NCBI GenBank assembly: GCA_022340865.1
Contig: JAJDNC010000123.1
Coordinates: 1 to 48,787, forward strand
Direction: 5' to 3'
From: Gemmatimonadota bacterium
GTDB taxonomy: Bacteria > Gemmatimonadota > Gemmatimonadetes > Longimicrobiales > Gaopeijiaceae
Length of the DNA: 48,787 nucleotides
This document shows, piece after piece, positions 27,429-35,931 of the stretch; position 1 is the stretch's first letter, and each line of letters starts with the position of its first letter. A model generated the notes under the pieces. The model had not been told where the DNA came from and did not search any database. It was given only the letters and a program-made list of their open reading frames with translations. The position numbers and the translations under genes are program-made.

Positions 27429-28460
27429 ACCCCTGAAGCGATCGGAACGGTGCAACTGGAGAGCGCGGACGACGTCGCCCTCGCCGACCGGATGAAGGAA
27501 GGACGGGAGCAGATCATCCGCGAGCTGCGCAAGCTCATCGTGGGTCAGGACGAGGTCATCGAGCAGGTGCTCCTCACCCTCTTCGTGGGCGGCAACAGCC
27601 TGCTGGTGGGCGTGCCCGGTCTGGCGAAGACCCTGCTCATCCACAGCGTGGCGCAGGTCCTGGACCTGAAGTTCAGCCGCATCCAGTTCACGCCGGACCT
27701 GATGCCGTCGGACATCACCGGCACGGACATCATCCAGGAGGACGTGCGCACGGGACGCCGGGAGATGGTCTTCGCCCCCGGACCGGTGTTCAGCAACATC
27801 GTGCTGGCCGACGAGATCAATCGGACCCCTCCCAAGACCCAGGCGGCGCTCCTGGAGGCCATGCAGGAGCACCGGGTCAGCGTCCAGGGGCGCACGTACA
27901 CGCTGGACGAGCCGTTCTACGTGTTCGCCACGCAGAATCCCATCGAGCTGGAGGGAACGTATCCGCTCCCGGAGGCGCAGCTCGACCGCTTCATGTTCCA
28001 GATCATCATCGAGCACATGTCCCGGGACGAGGAGCTGGAGGTGGTGCGCACCACCACGGCGATCCAGGAGCCCGACTTCCGGAACGTGGTCACCGGGCCG
28101 GACCTCGTCGCGTTCCAGAAGCTGGTGCGCCGGGTGCCCGTCTCCGAGCCGGTGATGGACTATGCGGTGGAGCTGACGCGCACGAGCCGCCCCGGCGAAG
28201 GGAGCCCGGACTTCGTGCAGAAGTGGGTGGCGTACGGGGCGTCGGTGCGTGCGGCGCAGTACCTCGTGCTCGGCGGCAAGGCGCGGGCCATCACGCAGGG
28301 CCGCTACCACGTGACCTTCGACGACATCCGTACCCTCGCCCATCCCGTGCTGCGCCACCGCGTGCTCACGAACTTCCACGCCGAGTCCGAGGGGCGCACC
28401 GCCGTCGAGCTGGTGGACATGCTCCTCGACGCGGTCCCCGTGCCCTCCTCGGGGATGTAG
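27426..28460 (+). CDS. MoxR-family AAA+ ATPase
   Basis: A 344-residue AAA+ protein. The MoxR-type helical start (IVGQDEVIEQVLLTLFVGGN) is followed by Walker A GVPGLAKT (62-69), Walker B VLADEINR (126-133), the pre-sensor PPKTQAALLEAMQE, sensor 1 FATQNPIE and the lid domain. MoxR ATPases act as chaperones that remodel or activate VWA-domain proteins, usually encoded next to them, here DUF58 and BatA-like. It sits in mid-operon, 16 bp after the TPR-protease and three bases before the DUF58 gene. TTG start as argued from the ribosome-binding site. Confidence 0.96.
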   Translation: MTPEAIGTVQLESADDVALADRMKEGREQIIRELRKLIVGQDEVIEQVLLTLFVGGNSLLVGVPGLAKTLLIHSVAQVLDLKFSRIQFTPDLMPSDITGTDIIQEDVRTGRREMVFAPGPVFSNIVLADEINRTPPKTQAALLEAMQEHRVSVQGRTYTLDEPFYVFATQNPIELEGTYPLPEAQLDRFMFQIIIEHMSRDEELEVVRTTTAIQEPDFRNVVTGPDLVAFQKLVRRVPVSEPVMDYAVELTRTSRPGEGSPDFVQKWVAYGASVRAAQYLVLGGKARAITQGRYHVTFDDIRTLAHPVLRHRVLTNFHAESEGRTAVELVDMLLDAVPVPSSGM

Positions 28461-28463
28461 CTC

Positions 28464-29387
28464 ATGGCCGCCCTCACACCGCAGCGGGCCGTGCGCCCCG
28501 GAGCCCGGTTCCTCGATCCCGCCGTCCTGGCACGGATCGACAACCTGGAGCTGCTGGCGCGCACGGTGGTGGACGGCTTCCTGGCGGGGCTGCACCGCTC
28601 CCCGTACCTGGGCTTCAGCCTCGACTTCGCCGAGCACCGGCAGTACATGCCCGGCGACGACATCCGGCGCATCGACTGGCGCCTCTTCGCCCGCACCGAC
28701 CGGCATTACATCAAGCTCTTCGAGGCGGAGACCAACGCGAACTTCGTGGTGCTCCTGGACGTGTCCCGCTCCATGGACTACACGAGCCACGCCGTCACCA
28801 AGCTGGACTACGCGCGCTACCTCACCGCGGCCCTGTGCTTCTTCAGCCGACGCCAGCGCGACCGGGTCGGCCTGGTGACCTTCGACGACGCCATCGTGGA
28901 CTACGTGCCTCCCTCCATGAAGCACATGGACACGGTGCTCCACGTCCTCGACGGCATCGAGGCGGGGCGCGCGGGCTCGCTGGCGGAGCCCCTCCTCCAG
29001 ATCACCGAGCTCACGGGGCGGAAGGGGATCGTCGTCGTGGTGTCCGACTTCTATGCGGACACCGACACGGTCTTCCGTTCGGTGGCGCTCCTCAAGGCCC
29101 GGGGCCACGACGTCATCGTGTTCCACGTGCTCGACCCGGCCGAGCTCGCCTTTCCGTTCCAGGACGCCTCGGGCTTCGAGGACATGGAGACCGGCGAGCA
29201 GATCCCGGTGATCCCCGAGCGCCTCCGGGACGAGTACCTGCGCCTGCTGCGCACCCACACCACCGAGCTGGAGGAGCGCTTCGCGGGCAGCCGTATCGAC
29301 TATCGGCTGCTGGACACCTCGCAACCCCTGGACCTGGCGCTCTTCGCCTACCTCGCGGCCCGCCAGCGACTGAGCCGGACACGATGA
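28464..29387 (+). CDS. DUF58 protein with VWA-like domain
   Basis: A 307-residue soluble protein. The DUF58 hallmark YMPGDDIRRIDWRLFAR (61-77) is followed by a VWA-type strand and MIDAS LLDVSRSMD (Asp99, Ser101, Ser103) and later VVVVSDFYAD. DUF58 proteins nearly always follow a MoxR gene and are thought to be the direct ATPase partner. It starts three bases after the MoxR stop and its own stop overlaps the BatA-like ATG (ATGA). Confidence 0.95.
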   Translation: MAALTPQRAVRPGARFLDPAVLARIDNLELLARTVVDGFLAGLHRSPYLGFSLDFAEHRQYMPGDDIRRIDWRLFARTDRHYIKLFEAETNANFVVLLDVSRSMDYTSHAVTKLDYARYLTAALCFFSRRQRDRVGLVTFDDAIVDYVPPSMKHMDTVLHVLDGIEAGRAGSLAEPLLQITELTGRKGIVVVVSDFYADTDTVFRSVALLKARGHDVIVFHVLDPAELAFPFQDASGFEDMETGEQIPVIPERLRDEYLRLLRTHTTELEERFAGSRIDYRLLDTSQPLDLALFAYLAARQRLSRTR

Positions 29388-31507
29388 GCCTGACCTTCCT
29401 CGTCCCCCTCTTCCTGCTGGGGCTGGCCGGAATCGTCATTCCCGTCGTGCTCCACCTGACGCGCCGGCGGCGGCGGAACGTCGTGCTCTTCCCGTCCCTG
29501 GTCTTTCTGCGCAAGGTCCCCTTCCAGGAGCAGAGCCGACGGCGCGTCGAGCACTGGCTCCTGCTGGCGCTGCGGGCGCTGGCCCTCGGGCTGTTGGCCG
29601 TCGCCTTCGCCCGGCCGCTCTTCCAGAACGGCTCGGTGGCGGCCGCCGGGGGAAGCGGGCCCAGAGAGGTGGTGGTGCTCCTGGACCAGTCCTACAGCAT
29701 GGGCGTGGGCGACGCCTTCGCCCGCGCCGTCGCCGCGGCCGGGCACGTCTTCGACGGCCTCGGGCCCCTGGACCGGGCGAGCCTGGTGACCTTCTCCCGC
29801 GGCGCCCGCGTGCTGGTACGCTCCACCACGGACCCGACCCGCCTCCGGAGCGCGCTGGACACGGTACGCGTCGGCTCGGGGGTCACGCGCTTCGGTCCCG
29901 CCCTCAAGGTCGCCGAGACCATCCTGGAGGAGTCGAGGCTGCCCTCCGGCGACGTGGTCCTCATCAGCGACTTCCAGAAGAACGGATGGACGGGGAACGA
30001 GGACGTCCACCTGCCGGCGGGTGCGAAGCTCACGCCGGTGGACGTGGCCGGGACTCTCGACGAGAACGTGCAGGTGGCCGACGTGACGCTGGCCCGGCAG
30101 GCGCTCTCCGGCAGGGAGCGCGTCACCCCCACGGCCCGCATCGTGCGCCAGGGGGGCCGGGGCCCACGGCAGGTTCCGGTGACCCTGGAGCTGGAGGGAC
30201 AGACGGTGCAGACCCGCACGGTCCCGGTGCCCGCCGACGGCGCGGCGTCGGTGACCTTCGCGCCGTTCACGCTCTCCCTGCCCCACACCCGCGGGGCGGT
30301 CAGCGTCCCCGACGACGGTCTCGCGGCCGACGACGCCCGTTACTTCGTGGCGTCGCCGGGGAGCGCGATCCCGGTCTCGGTGCTGGAGGGGTCCCGCACG
30401 GGACGCAATGCCAGCCTCTATCTCCGCGAGGCGCTGGACATCTCTCCCGACGACCGCTTCACGGTGCGCGTGCGCCGGAGCGACGAGGTGCGCGGCGAGG
30501 ACCTTTCGGGCGCGGCGGTGCTGGTGCTCAACGACACCCGGCTGGACGGTGCCTCCGCCCAGCGGGTAAGCCGCTTCGTGGAGGCCGGCGGTGGCGTGCT
30601 GGTGGTCCTGGGCCAGGAGGCGTCCTGGCCCGCCTCTGCGGCGGATATCCTGCCTGGAACGGTGGGCGGCGTGCAGGATCCAGCCGAAGGCCAGGGAGGG
30701 CGCCTCGGATTCCTCGACCACGACAGCCCCATCTTCGAGGTGTTCGCGAGACCCCGGAGCGGCGACTTCACCGCCGCACGCTTCTTCCGCGCGCGGGCCT
30801 TCCAGCCGGCGGACTCGGCGCGGGTGCTCGCACGCTACGACGACGGCACTCCCGCCCTGGTGGAGGGATACCGTGGCAAGGGCACGGTGCTGGTGTGGAC
30901 CTCCACCCTCGACCAGTTCTGGAACGACCTGGCTCTGCAGCCGGTGTTCCTGCCCTTCGTGCAGCGCATGTTGGAGTACCTGAGCGGGCGGGGTCAGGTC
31001 GTCCCCTGGCTCACCGCCGGGCAGGTGTTGAACCTGGCCGATCCCAAGGCGCTGGAGTCGGCGGGGCTGTCGTCGCCGAAGGAGGCCGGGCTCGAGCCCG
31101 GAGTGGTGCCCATCGTGCTGTCACCATCGGGGAGCGTGGTACCCCTGCCGAAGGAGGGCCCGCGCTATCTCACGCTCGAGGACCGGGGCTTCTACACGGT
31201 GCGCCCGGAGGGGGTGGAGCCGACGCGCCCCTTCGTCATCGCGGTGAACGTGGACCTGTCGGAGTCGAAGCTGGAGCATCTGGACCCGGCGGAGCTGGCG
31301 GCCCGGGTGACGGCGCCGGCGGGCGCGGTGCGGGCGCCTCCCTCGGGGAACGCCGCGGAGCTGCGGCGGGAGGACCTGGAGAAACGGCAGTCGGCGTGGC
31401 GTTATCTGCTATACGCCGCGTTCGGCCTGCTCCTGCTGGATACGGCCCTGTCCAACTGGATGTCGCGAAGAAGGAAGGTACCGGGCCCGGTGGTGAGCCG
31501 TTCGTAG
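29384..31507 (+). CDS. BatA-like membrane protein with VWA domain
   Basis: A 707-residue protein. The N-terminal BatA region has a first helix (about 4-24), LTRRRRRNVVLFPSLVFLR, and a second helix (about 57-77). A VWA domain follows with MIDAS LLDQSYSM (Asp101, Ser103, Ser105) and VVLISDFQKN. The long middle part is beta-rich and includes an amidotransferase-like turn (VEAGGGVLVVLGQEA). A C-terminal helix lies near 672-690 (RYLLYAAFGLLLLDTAL) before a basic tail. Orientation suggests a large periplasmic segment between helices. It overlaps the DUF58 gene by four bases and belongs with the MoxR system. Confidence 0.92.
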   Translation: MSLTFLVPLFLLGLAGIVIPVVLHLTRRRRRNVVLFPSLVFLRKVPFQEQSRRRVEHWLLLALRALALGLLAVAFARPLFQNGSVAAAGGSGPREVVVLLDQSYSMGVGDAFARAVAAAGHVFDGLGPLDRASLVTFSRGARVLVRSTTDPTRLRSALDTVRVGSGVTRFGPALKVAETILEESRLPSGDVVLISDFQKNGWTGNEDVHLPAGAKLTPVDVAGTLDENVQVADVTLARQALSGRERVTPTARIVRQGGRGPRQVPVTLELEGQTVQTRTVPVPADGAASVTFAPFTLSLPHTRGAVSVPDDGLAADDARYFVASPGSAIPVSVLEGSRTGRNASLYLREALDISPDDRFTVRVRRSDEVRGEDLSGAAVLVLNDTRLDGASAQRVSRFVEAGGGVLVVLGQEASWPASAADILPGTVGGVQDPAEGQGGRLGFLDHDSPIFEVFARPRSGDFTAARFFRARAFQPADSARVLARYDDGTPALVEGYRGKGTVLVWTSTLDQFWNDLALQPVFLPFVQRMLEYLSGRGQVVPWLTAGQVLNLADPKALESAGLSSPKEAGLEPGVVPIVLSPSGSVVPLPKEGPRYLTLEDRGFYTVRPEGVEPTRPFVIAVNVDLSESKLEHLDPAELAARVTAPAGAVRAPPSGNAAELRREDLEKRQSAWRYLLYAAFGLLLLDTALSNWMSRRRKVPGPVVSRS

Positions 31508-31592
31508 ACGGGGCGAGGGGATGACGGCGCGAAGACGGTGGCGGCGGACGACCGCGGCGATGTAGTGTGCCAGAGCAGCGGCGGGCTGCGAG

Positions 31593-31606
31593 AAGGAGGA
31601 GTCGAG
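31593..31606 (+). promoter_or_regulatory. Strong ribosome-binding site fixing the DUF4175-like start
   Basis: AAGGAGGA (31593-31600) with six spacer bases before ATG at 31607. It rules out a longer in-frame start at 31538, which has no such site. Confidence 0.85.
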
Positions 31607-34600
31607 ATGAGCGGAAAGGCCGGAAGGGCTCAGGTCCTGGACGTCGTGCGGAGCGTCAAGCGGCGCTGGCGCCTGCGGGTGATGCTGAGGGGGCTCACCT
31701 ACGCCCTCGCCCTCACGCTGGCGGCGACCTTCCTCTCCTCCCTGGCGCTGGAGCGCCTGCGCTTCGCGCCGACGGCGGTCCTGTGGCTGCGCGTCCTCAC
31801 CTGGGGCACGCTGGCGGTCTCGGTCTGGGCGTACCTGCTCCGTCCCCTCCTCCGTCGTGTCACCGACACCCAGGTGGCCCTCTATCTGGAGGAGCACGAG
31901 CCCTCGCTGGAGCATACGGTGGTGAGCGCCCTGGATGCCGACGAGACCCGCCACCCGTCGCCGGCGCTGGCGCGTCGCGTCGCGGAGACGGCTCTGGAGC
32001 GGGCGCGCCGGGTGGACTTCGGCCGCCGCGTCGAGCAGCCGCGACTGTACCGCTTCGGCGGGATGCTCACCGCGGTGGCGGTGGCCGGCGTCGCGCTGGT
32101 CCTCCTGGGCCCCGTCCATCTGCGGAGCGGCGTCACCGCCCTCCTCGTCCCCACCCGGGACGCGGGAGTGGTGAACCCCTTCACCATCGACGTGAGCCCC
32201 GGAGACGTCACCATTCCGCGCCGCACCGACCAGCTCATCAGCGCAAGGCTCTCCGGCTTCGATGCCGCCGAGGCCTCGGTGTTCACGCGCACCTCCCCGG
32301 ACGCCCCCTTCCAGCGCATGAGCATGCTCACCGCGGAGGACGGCGGCTTCCAGCTCATGCTCCTGGGCGTGGATCAGCGCACCCAGTACTTCGTGGAGGC
32401 GTCGGGCGTGCGCTCGCCGACGTACACCATCGATGTCGCCGAGCTGCCGTACGTGGATCGCCTGGACCTCGTCTACCACTTCCCCGCCTACACGGGGCTC
32501 GAGCCCCGCACCGTGGAGGACGGCGGAGACGTGGCGGCGCTTCCCGGAACGGTGGTGGAGGTCCACGTGACCCCCACCCTCCCCGCCGCGGGCGGGCGCC
32601 TGATCCTCGACGGGAAGCCCGGCGACTCCCTTGCGACCGCCACCGACGGCACGCTGGTGGGGCGCTTCACCGTGACCCGGAAGGGCTTCTACTCGGTGGA
32701 CCTGGCCCGGTCCGGCGGCGCCATGGCCAACGCGTCGCCGGAGTACACCATCGACGTGCTGAAGGACCGGGAGCCGACGGTGGAGTTCACCAAGCCGGGG
32801 CGCGACACGCACGTGTCTCCCATCGAGGAGGTCTACCTGCAGATGCACGCCGACGACGACTACGGCATCGGCGACGTGCGCCTGGTGTACTCGACCAACG
32901 GCGGTCCCGAGGACACGGTGCCGGTGTTCAGGGCCAGCGGTGCTCCCCTCGCCGACGTGTCGGCGGGCCACACGCTGTACCTGGAGGATCTCGGCCTCGA
33001 GCCTGGAGATCTGATCTCCTACTACGCCATCGCCCGGGACAATCGGGGTCCGGGAGCCACGCCCGTGGCCAGCGACATGTACTTCCTCCAGATCCGCCCC
33101 TTCGAGCACACGTATCGTCAGGGGCAGTCCAACCCCGGGGCCGGCCAGGGTCAGGGCCAGGGGCAGACGAACCAGGCGCTCTCCGAGATGGAGCGGCAGA
33201 TCATCGCCGCCACGTTCAACCTCGTGCGGCAGAAGGGGACGTATCCGGCGGACGAGTTCAGCCAGAACGTGGTGAGCGTGGGGCTGGCGCAGGAGCGCCT
33301 CCGCGGTCAGGTACACACGCTGGTCCAGCGCATGCACGAGCGGGGCGTGGCGGACAGCGATCCGGGAGTCCACGACGTGGCGGCCATCCTGCCGCGCGCG
33401 GATTCCGCGATGGTGCGCGCCAAGGCGCGCCTGGACGACGAGGACCTGAAGGGGGCGATCCCCGAGGAGCAGGTGGCGTTGCGCTTCCTCCAGCAGGCGG
33501 AGGACACGTACGACCGCGTCGTGGTGCAACAGCGCAGCCAGGGTGGGGGCGGCGGCGGACAGCAGCAGGCGGCCGACGACCTCGCCGACCTCTTCCAGCT
33601 CCAGATGGACAAGCTCAAGAACCAGTACGAGACCGTCCAGCGCGGCGAGGAGCAGAGGACCGACGACCAGGTGGACGCGCTCCTGGAGAAGCTGAAGGAG
33701 CTGGCGCGCCGGCAGCAGCAGGAGGCGGAGCGCCAGAGGCAGCAGGGCCAGCCCGGCGCCCAGGGCTCGGCCGCCTCGGGAGCGGGGGGTGGCGACCAGC
33801 AGCGGAACCTCGCCGACCAGGCCGAGGAAGCGGCACGGCAGCTCGAGCGCCTCGCTCGCCAGAACGGTGACCCGGACCTGCAGGAGACCGCACGTCGTCT
33901 CCAGGAGGCCGCGGATGCCATGCGCCGTGCGGCGGCCCGTTCGGGGAGCGCGGCGCAGGCGGAGGTGAACACCGCAGCCGCTCGCCTGGAGGATGCCCGC
34001 CGACGACTCGAGCAGGCGCAGTCGCAGCGTGCACGCCGGGATGCGGAGAACGCCATGCGCGAGGCCGACGACCTGGCCCGTCAACAGCGGGGCGTGGAGC
34101 AGGACGTGCGCAACCTGCCCGAGAGCGGGCAGGGCCGCGCGGACGCCATCTCCCGGCTGAGAGACCGGAAGGACCAGATGACCGGAGCCGTGTCGGACCT
34201 GGAGAAGCAGCTCGACCGCGCGGCCACCGTGTCTCGCGGCCAGCAGCCGGAGGCGGCCCAGAAGCTGGCGGACGCCGCCAACCAGATCCGCGACTCGAAG
34301 CTCAAGGAGAAGATCCAGTACTCCAGGGGAACCATCGAGCAATACGATCGCGAATCGGCGGTGACCTTCGAGCTCGGCATCGAGGGCGACATCCAGGCGC
34401 TCCGGGACAAGCTCCAGGAGGCGCTGGACGCCGCCACGGACGCGAAGCCCGATCCCCTGAAGCAGGCGCTGGAGAACACCCGGGACCTGATGCGGGGCAT
34501 GGAGTCCATGGACCGCCGGCTGCGCGAGCCGTCCTCCTCCGATCGGTCGGCACAGGGCGCCCGGGCCGGGGGCCAACAGGGCCGGCAGGACCAGGAGCAA

Positions 34601-35236
34601 CAGGGGCAAGGTCAGGAGGGACAGGCGGGGGATCAACAGGGCCGGCAGGGGCAAGGTCGACAGGGGCAGGCGGGGGACCAGCAGGCCCGGGGTCGCGCCC
34701 AACAGGGTGCTGGGCGGGGAGGCCAGGCGCCGGCCAGGGAGGGTGGACGACAGGGGCGCTCCGGAGCTCCGACGGGTGGAGCGCCCGGTGGATCCGCGGA
34801 CGCGCAGCCCGATGTCGGGAGTGGGGCTCGGCCCGGAGCGCCGACGGGGCTACGCCCCCTCACCGACGAGGACATCCGTCAGCTCACCCGGGAGCTCCGC
34901 GAGCGAGCCGTGCAGGCGGATACGCTGAGCATGCAGCTCCGCGCCGGCGGCCAGGATGCTTCGGGCGCGCAGGCGATCCGGGACGCCCTCCAGCGTCTGG
35001 AGCAACGCGGCGTGTGGAACGACCCGGCCCAGGCGGCCGCCCTGCAGGCGGAGGTGCTGGAGTCTCTCAAACGGCTGGAGTTCTCGCTGCGGCGGGAGGT
35101 GGAAGGCGTTCCCGAGGAGCGCGCCACCCTGCAGGGCTCGGACGAAGTGCCCGACGGGTATCGGAAGCTCGTGGAGCAGTACTACAAGGCGCTGGCGGGA
35201 AGCGCGCAGAAGAGGAGAGGAGGAGGGGGAGGCTGA
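31607..35236 (+). CDS. Very large DUF4175-like membrane protein with Gln-rich coiled coil
   Basis: A 1209-residue protein. Two helices near the N-terminus (about 28-48 and 57-78) and a third around 155-175 (LTAVAVAGVALVLLGPVHL) anchor it. A beta-rich region follows with repeated Ig-like strands (FTIDVSPGDVTIPRRTDQLI, VTRKGFYSVDLARSG). From about residue 500 onward it is coiled coil rich in Gln, Glu, Arg and Ala (QQQEAERQRQQGQPG, RRRLEQAQSQRARRDAEN). Near 985-1050 a Gln/Gly low-complexity stretch precedes a final helical domain ending in KRRGGGGG. DUF4175-type proteins often occur in MoxR/VWA operons; function unknown. It starts 99 bp after the BatA-like gene and ends the operon. Confidence 0.85.
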   Translation: MSGKAGRAQVLDVVRSVKRRWRLRVMLRGLTYALALTLAATFLSSLALERLRFAPTAVLWLRVLTWGTLAVSVWAYLLRPLLRRVTDTQVALYLEEHEPSLEHTVVSALDADETRHPSPALARRVAETALERARRVDFGRRVEQPRLYRFGGMLTAVAVAGVALVLLGPVHLRSGVTALLVPTRDAGVVNPFTIDVSPGDVTIPRRTDQLISARLSGFDAAEASVFTRTSPDAPFQRMSMLTAEDGGFQLMLLGVDQRTQYFVEASGVRSPTYTIDVAELPYVDRLDLVYHFPAYTGLEPRTVEDGGDVAALPGTVVEVHVTPTLPAAGGRLILDGKPGDSLATATDGTLVGRFTVTRKGFYSVDLARSGGAMANASPEYTIDVLKDREPTVEFTKPGRDTHVSPIEEVYLQMHADDDYGIGDVRLVYSTNGGPEDTVPVFRASGAPLADVSAGHTLYLEDLGLEPGDLISYYAIARDNRGPGATPVASDMYFLQIRPFEHTYRQGQSNPGAGQGQGQGQTNQALSEMERQIIAATFNLVRQKGTYPADEFSQNVVSVGLAQERLRGQVHTLVQRMHERGVADSDPGVHDVAAILPRADSAMVRAKARLDDEDLKGAIPEEQVALRFLQQAEDTYDRVVVQQRSQGGGGGGQQQAADDLADLFQLQMDKLKNQYETVQRGEEQRTDDQVDALLEKLKELARRQQQEAERQRQQGQPGAQGSAASGAGGGDQQRNLADQAEEAARQLERLARQNGDPDLQETARRLQEAADAMRRAAARSGSAAQAEVNTAAARLEDARRRLEQAQSQRARRDAENAMREADDLARQQRGVEQDVRNLPESGQGRADAISRLRDRKDQMTGAVSDLEKQLDRAATVSRGQQPEAAQKLADAANQIRDSKLKEKIQYSRGTIEQYDRESAVTFELGIEGDIQALRDKLQEALDAATDAKPDPLKQALENTRDLMRGMESMDRRLREPSSSDRSAQGARAGGQQGRQDQEQQGQGQEGQAGDQQGRQGQGRQGQAGDQQARGRAQQGAGRGGQAPAREGGRQGRSGAPTGGAPGGSADAQPDVGSGARPGAPTGLRPLTDEDIRQLTRELRERAVQADTLSMQLRAGGQDASGAQAIRDALQRLEQRGVWNDPAQAAALQAEVLESLKRLEFSLRREVEGVPEERATLQGSDEVPDGYRKLVEQYYKALAGSAQKRRGGGGG
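34560..34700 (+). repeat. Low-complexity Gln/Gly-coding repeats
   Basis: Imperfect copies of CAACAGGGCCGGCAGG and CAGGCGGGGGAYCARCAGG recur through this stretch, encoding QQGRQDQE / GQAGDQQGRQG-type units in the DUF4175-like protein. Such repeats expand and contract by slippage, so length may differ among strains. Confidence 0.7.
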
Positions 35237-35254
35237 CGCAGGGGCGCCTCAGCC
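35231..35254. terminator. Possible shared terminator hairpin between convergent genes
   Basis: GGCTGA (35231-35236) pairs with TCAGCC (35249-35254) around a GC-rich loop. The stem includes both stop codons of the convergent DUF4175-like and response-regulator genes. There is no T tract on either side, so efficiency is uncertain. Confidence 0.3.
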
Positions 35255-35692
35255 GGGTCGGTCGAGAACCTGGCGCACCTTGCTGCGCAGCCCGTCCACG
35301 GTGAAGGGCTTGGACACGAAGTTCACCTCGGCGACGCGGACGCCACGGAGGATGACCTCGTCCTCCGTATAGGCGGACATGAAGAGGACCCTGATGTGGG
35401 GGTAGCGACGGCGAAGCTCCTCGCTCACCTCCCTGCCCCCCATCTCGGGCATGACCACGTCCGTGAGGAGCAGCTTGATCCTGCCGCCCTGCTCTTCGGC
35501 GATCTTCAAAGCCTCCCGACCGCCCCCCGCCTCCAGCACCTCGTAGCCTCCTCTGCGCAGGACCTTCGCGGCCATGCGCAGCACCGCGGCATCGTCGTCC
35601 ACCACCAGCACCAGCTCGTCGTGGACGCGCGAGCCCGCTCCCCGCCTGCCCTCGGGTGACGCTTCCGGAGCGGGGGGATCCCCTTTCACCAT
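35249..35692 (-). CDS. Receiver-only response regulator
   Basis: A 147-residue single receiver domain of the type often attached to hybrid histidine kinases. LVLVVDDDAAV gives the acidic pocket, LLLTDVVMPEMGG carries the phosphorylated Asp78, LFMSAYTED the conserved Ser/Thr region, and FVSKPFT the lysine. No output domain follows, so it probably relays phosphate or binds a partner. Two starts are possible: ATG 35692, which overlaps the stop of a short upstream frame (TGATG), and ATG 35752, which has GGAAGGA nine bases upstream and would add 20 residues. The receiver is intact either way. No kinase is adjacent. Confidence 0.85.
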   Translation of the reverse strand: MVKGDPPAPEASPEGRRGAGSRVHDELVLVVDDDAAVLRMAAKVLRRGGYEVLEAGGGREALKIAEEQGGRIKLLLTDVVMPEMGGREVSEELRRRYPHIRVLFMSAYTEDEVILRGVRVAEVNFVSKPFTVDGLRSKVRQVLDRPG

Positions 35693-35748
35693 CAGATGGG
35701 CAGGTCGACCCACACGGTCACGCGCTCCTGTGTGGGGTTCCTGGGCAT
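35692..35748 (-). pseudogene. Short frame ending in TVWVDLPI, possible remnant of a lost upstream gene
   Basis: Eighteen codons from ATG 35748 to a TGA that overlaps the response-regulator ATG (TGATG). The frame stays open further upstream to a TAG and reads naturally (IFAGDSQSTAEGLV...). The ending resembles the last strand of a kinase ATPase domain followed by a receiver gene, but the evidence is thin. Confidence 0.2.
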
Positions 35749-35852
35749 GCATACGAGTCCTTCCGCGGTGGACTGGGAGTCGCCCGCGAAGATGTGACGC
35801 TACCTCGATCCCGATTCCTGCGGCGGCTGCAAACTTCGGAAGCCTCGGTTCC

Positions 35853-35918
35853 CGCCGCAAGCGGGCATGTTGCTCGCTCCGGGGTTCCCCTCCCCGGAGG
35901 AGATGCCCGCCTGCGGCG
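35853..35918. repeat. Nested palindrome: 16-bp outer arms around 8-bp inner arms
   Basis: The outer arms 35853-35868 and 35903-35918 pair with a single mismatch. Inside, CTCCGGGG (35877-35884) pairs perfectly with CCCCGGAG (35892-35899). It lies between the ferritin stop and the response-regulator gene. It may form a two-storey hairpin in RNA and end or stabilise the ferritin transcript; no T tract follows. Confidence 0.75.
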
Positions 35919-35931
35919 TCTCGTCAGCTCC

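Noticed and set aside
21187..27538. Two very long minus-strand frames (21187-23589 and 24290-27538) opposite the VWA operon
   Set aside because: Their sense strand encodes recognisable VWA, TPR, protease and MoxR motifs; the antisense frames have none and lack ribosome-binding sites.
31409..34702. 1097-codon minus-strand frame opposite the DUF4175-like gene
   Set aside because: Leucine-rich only because it mirrors glutamine and glutamate codons; no start signal and no motif.
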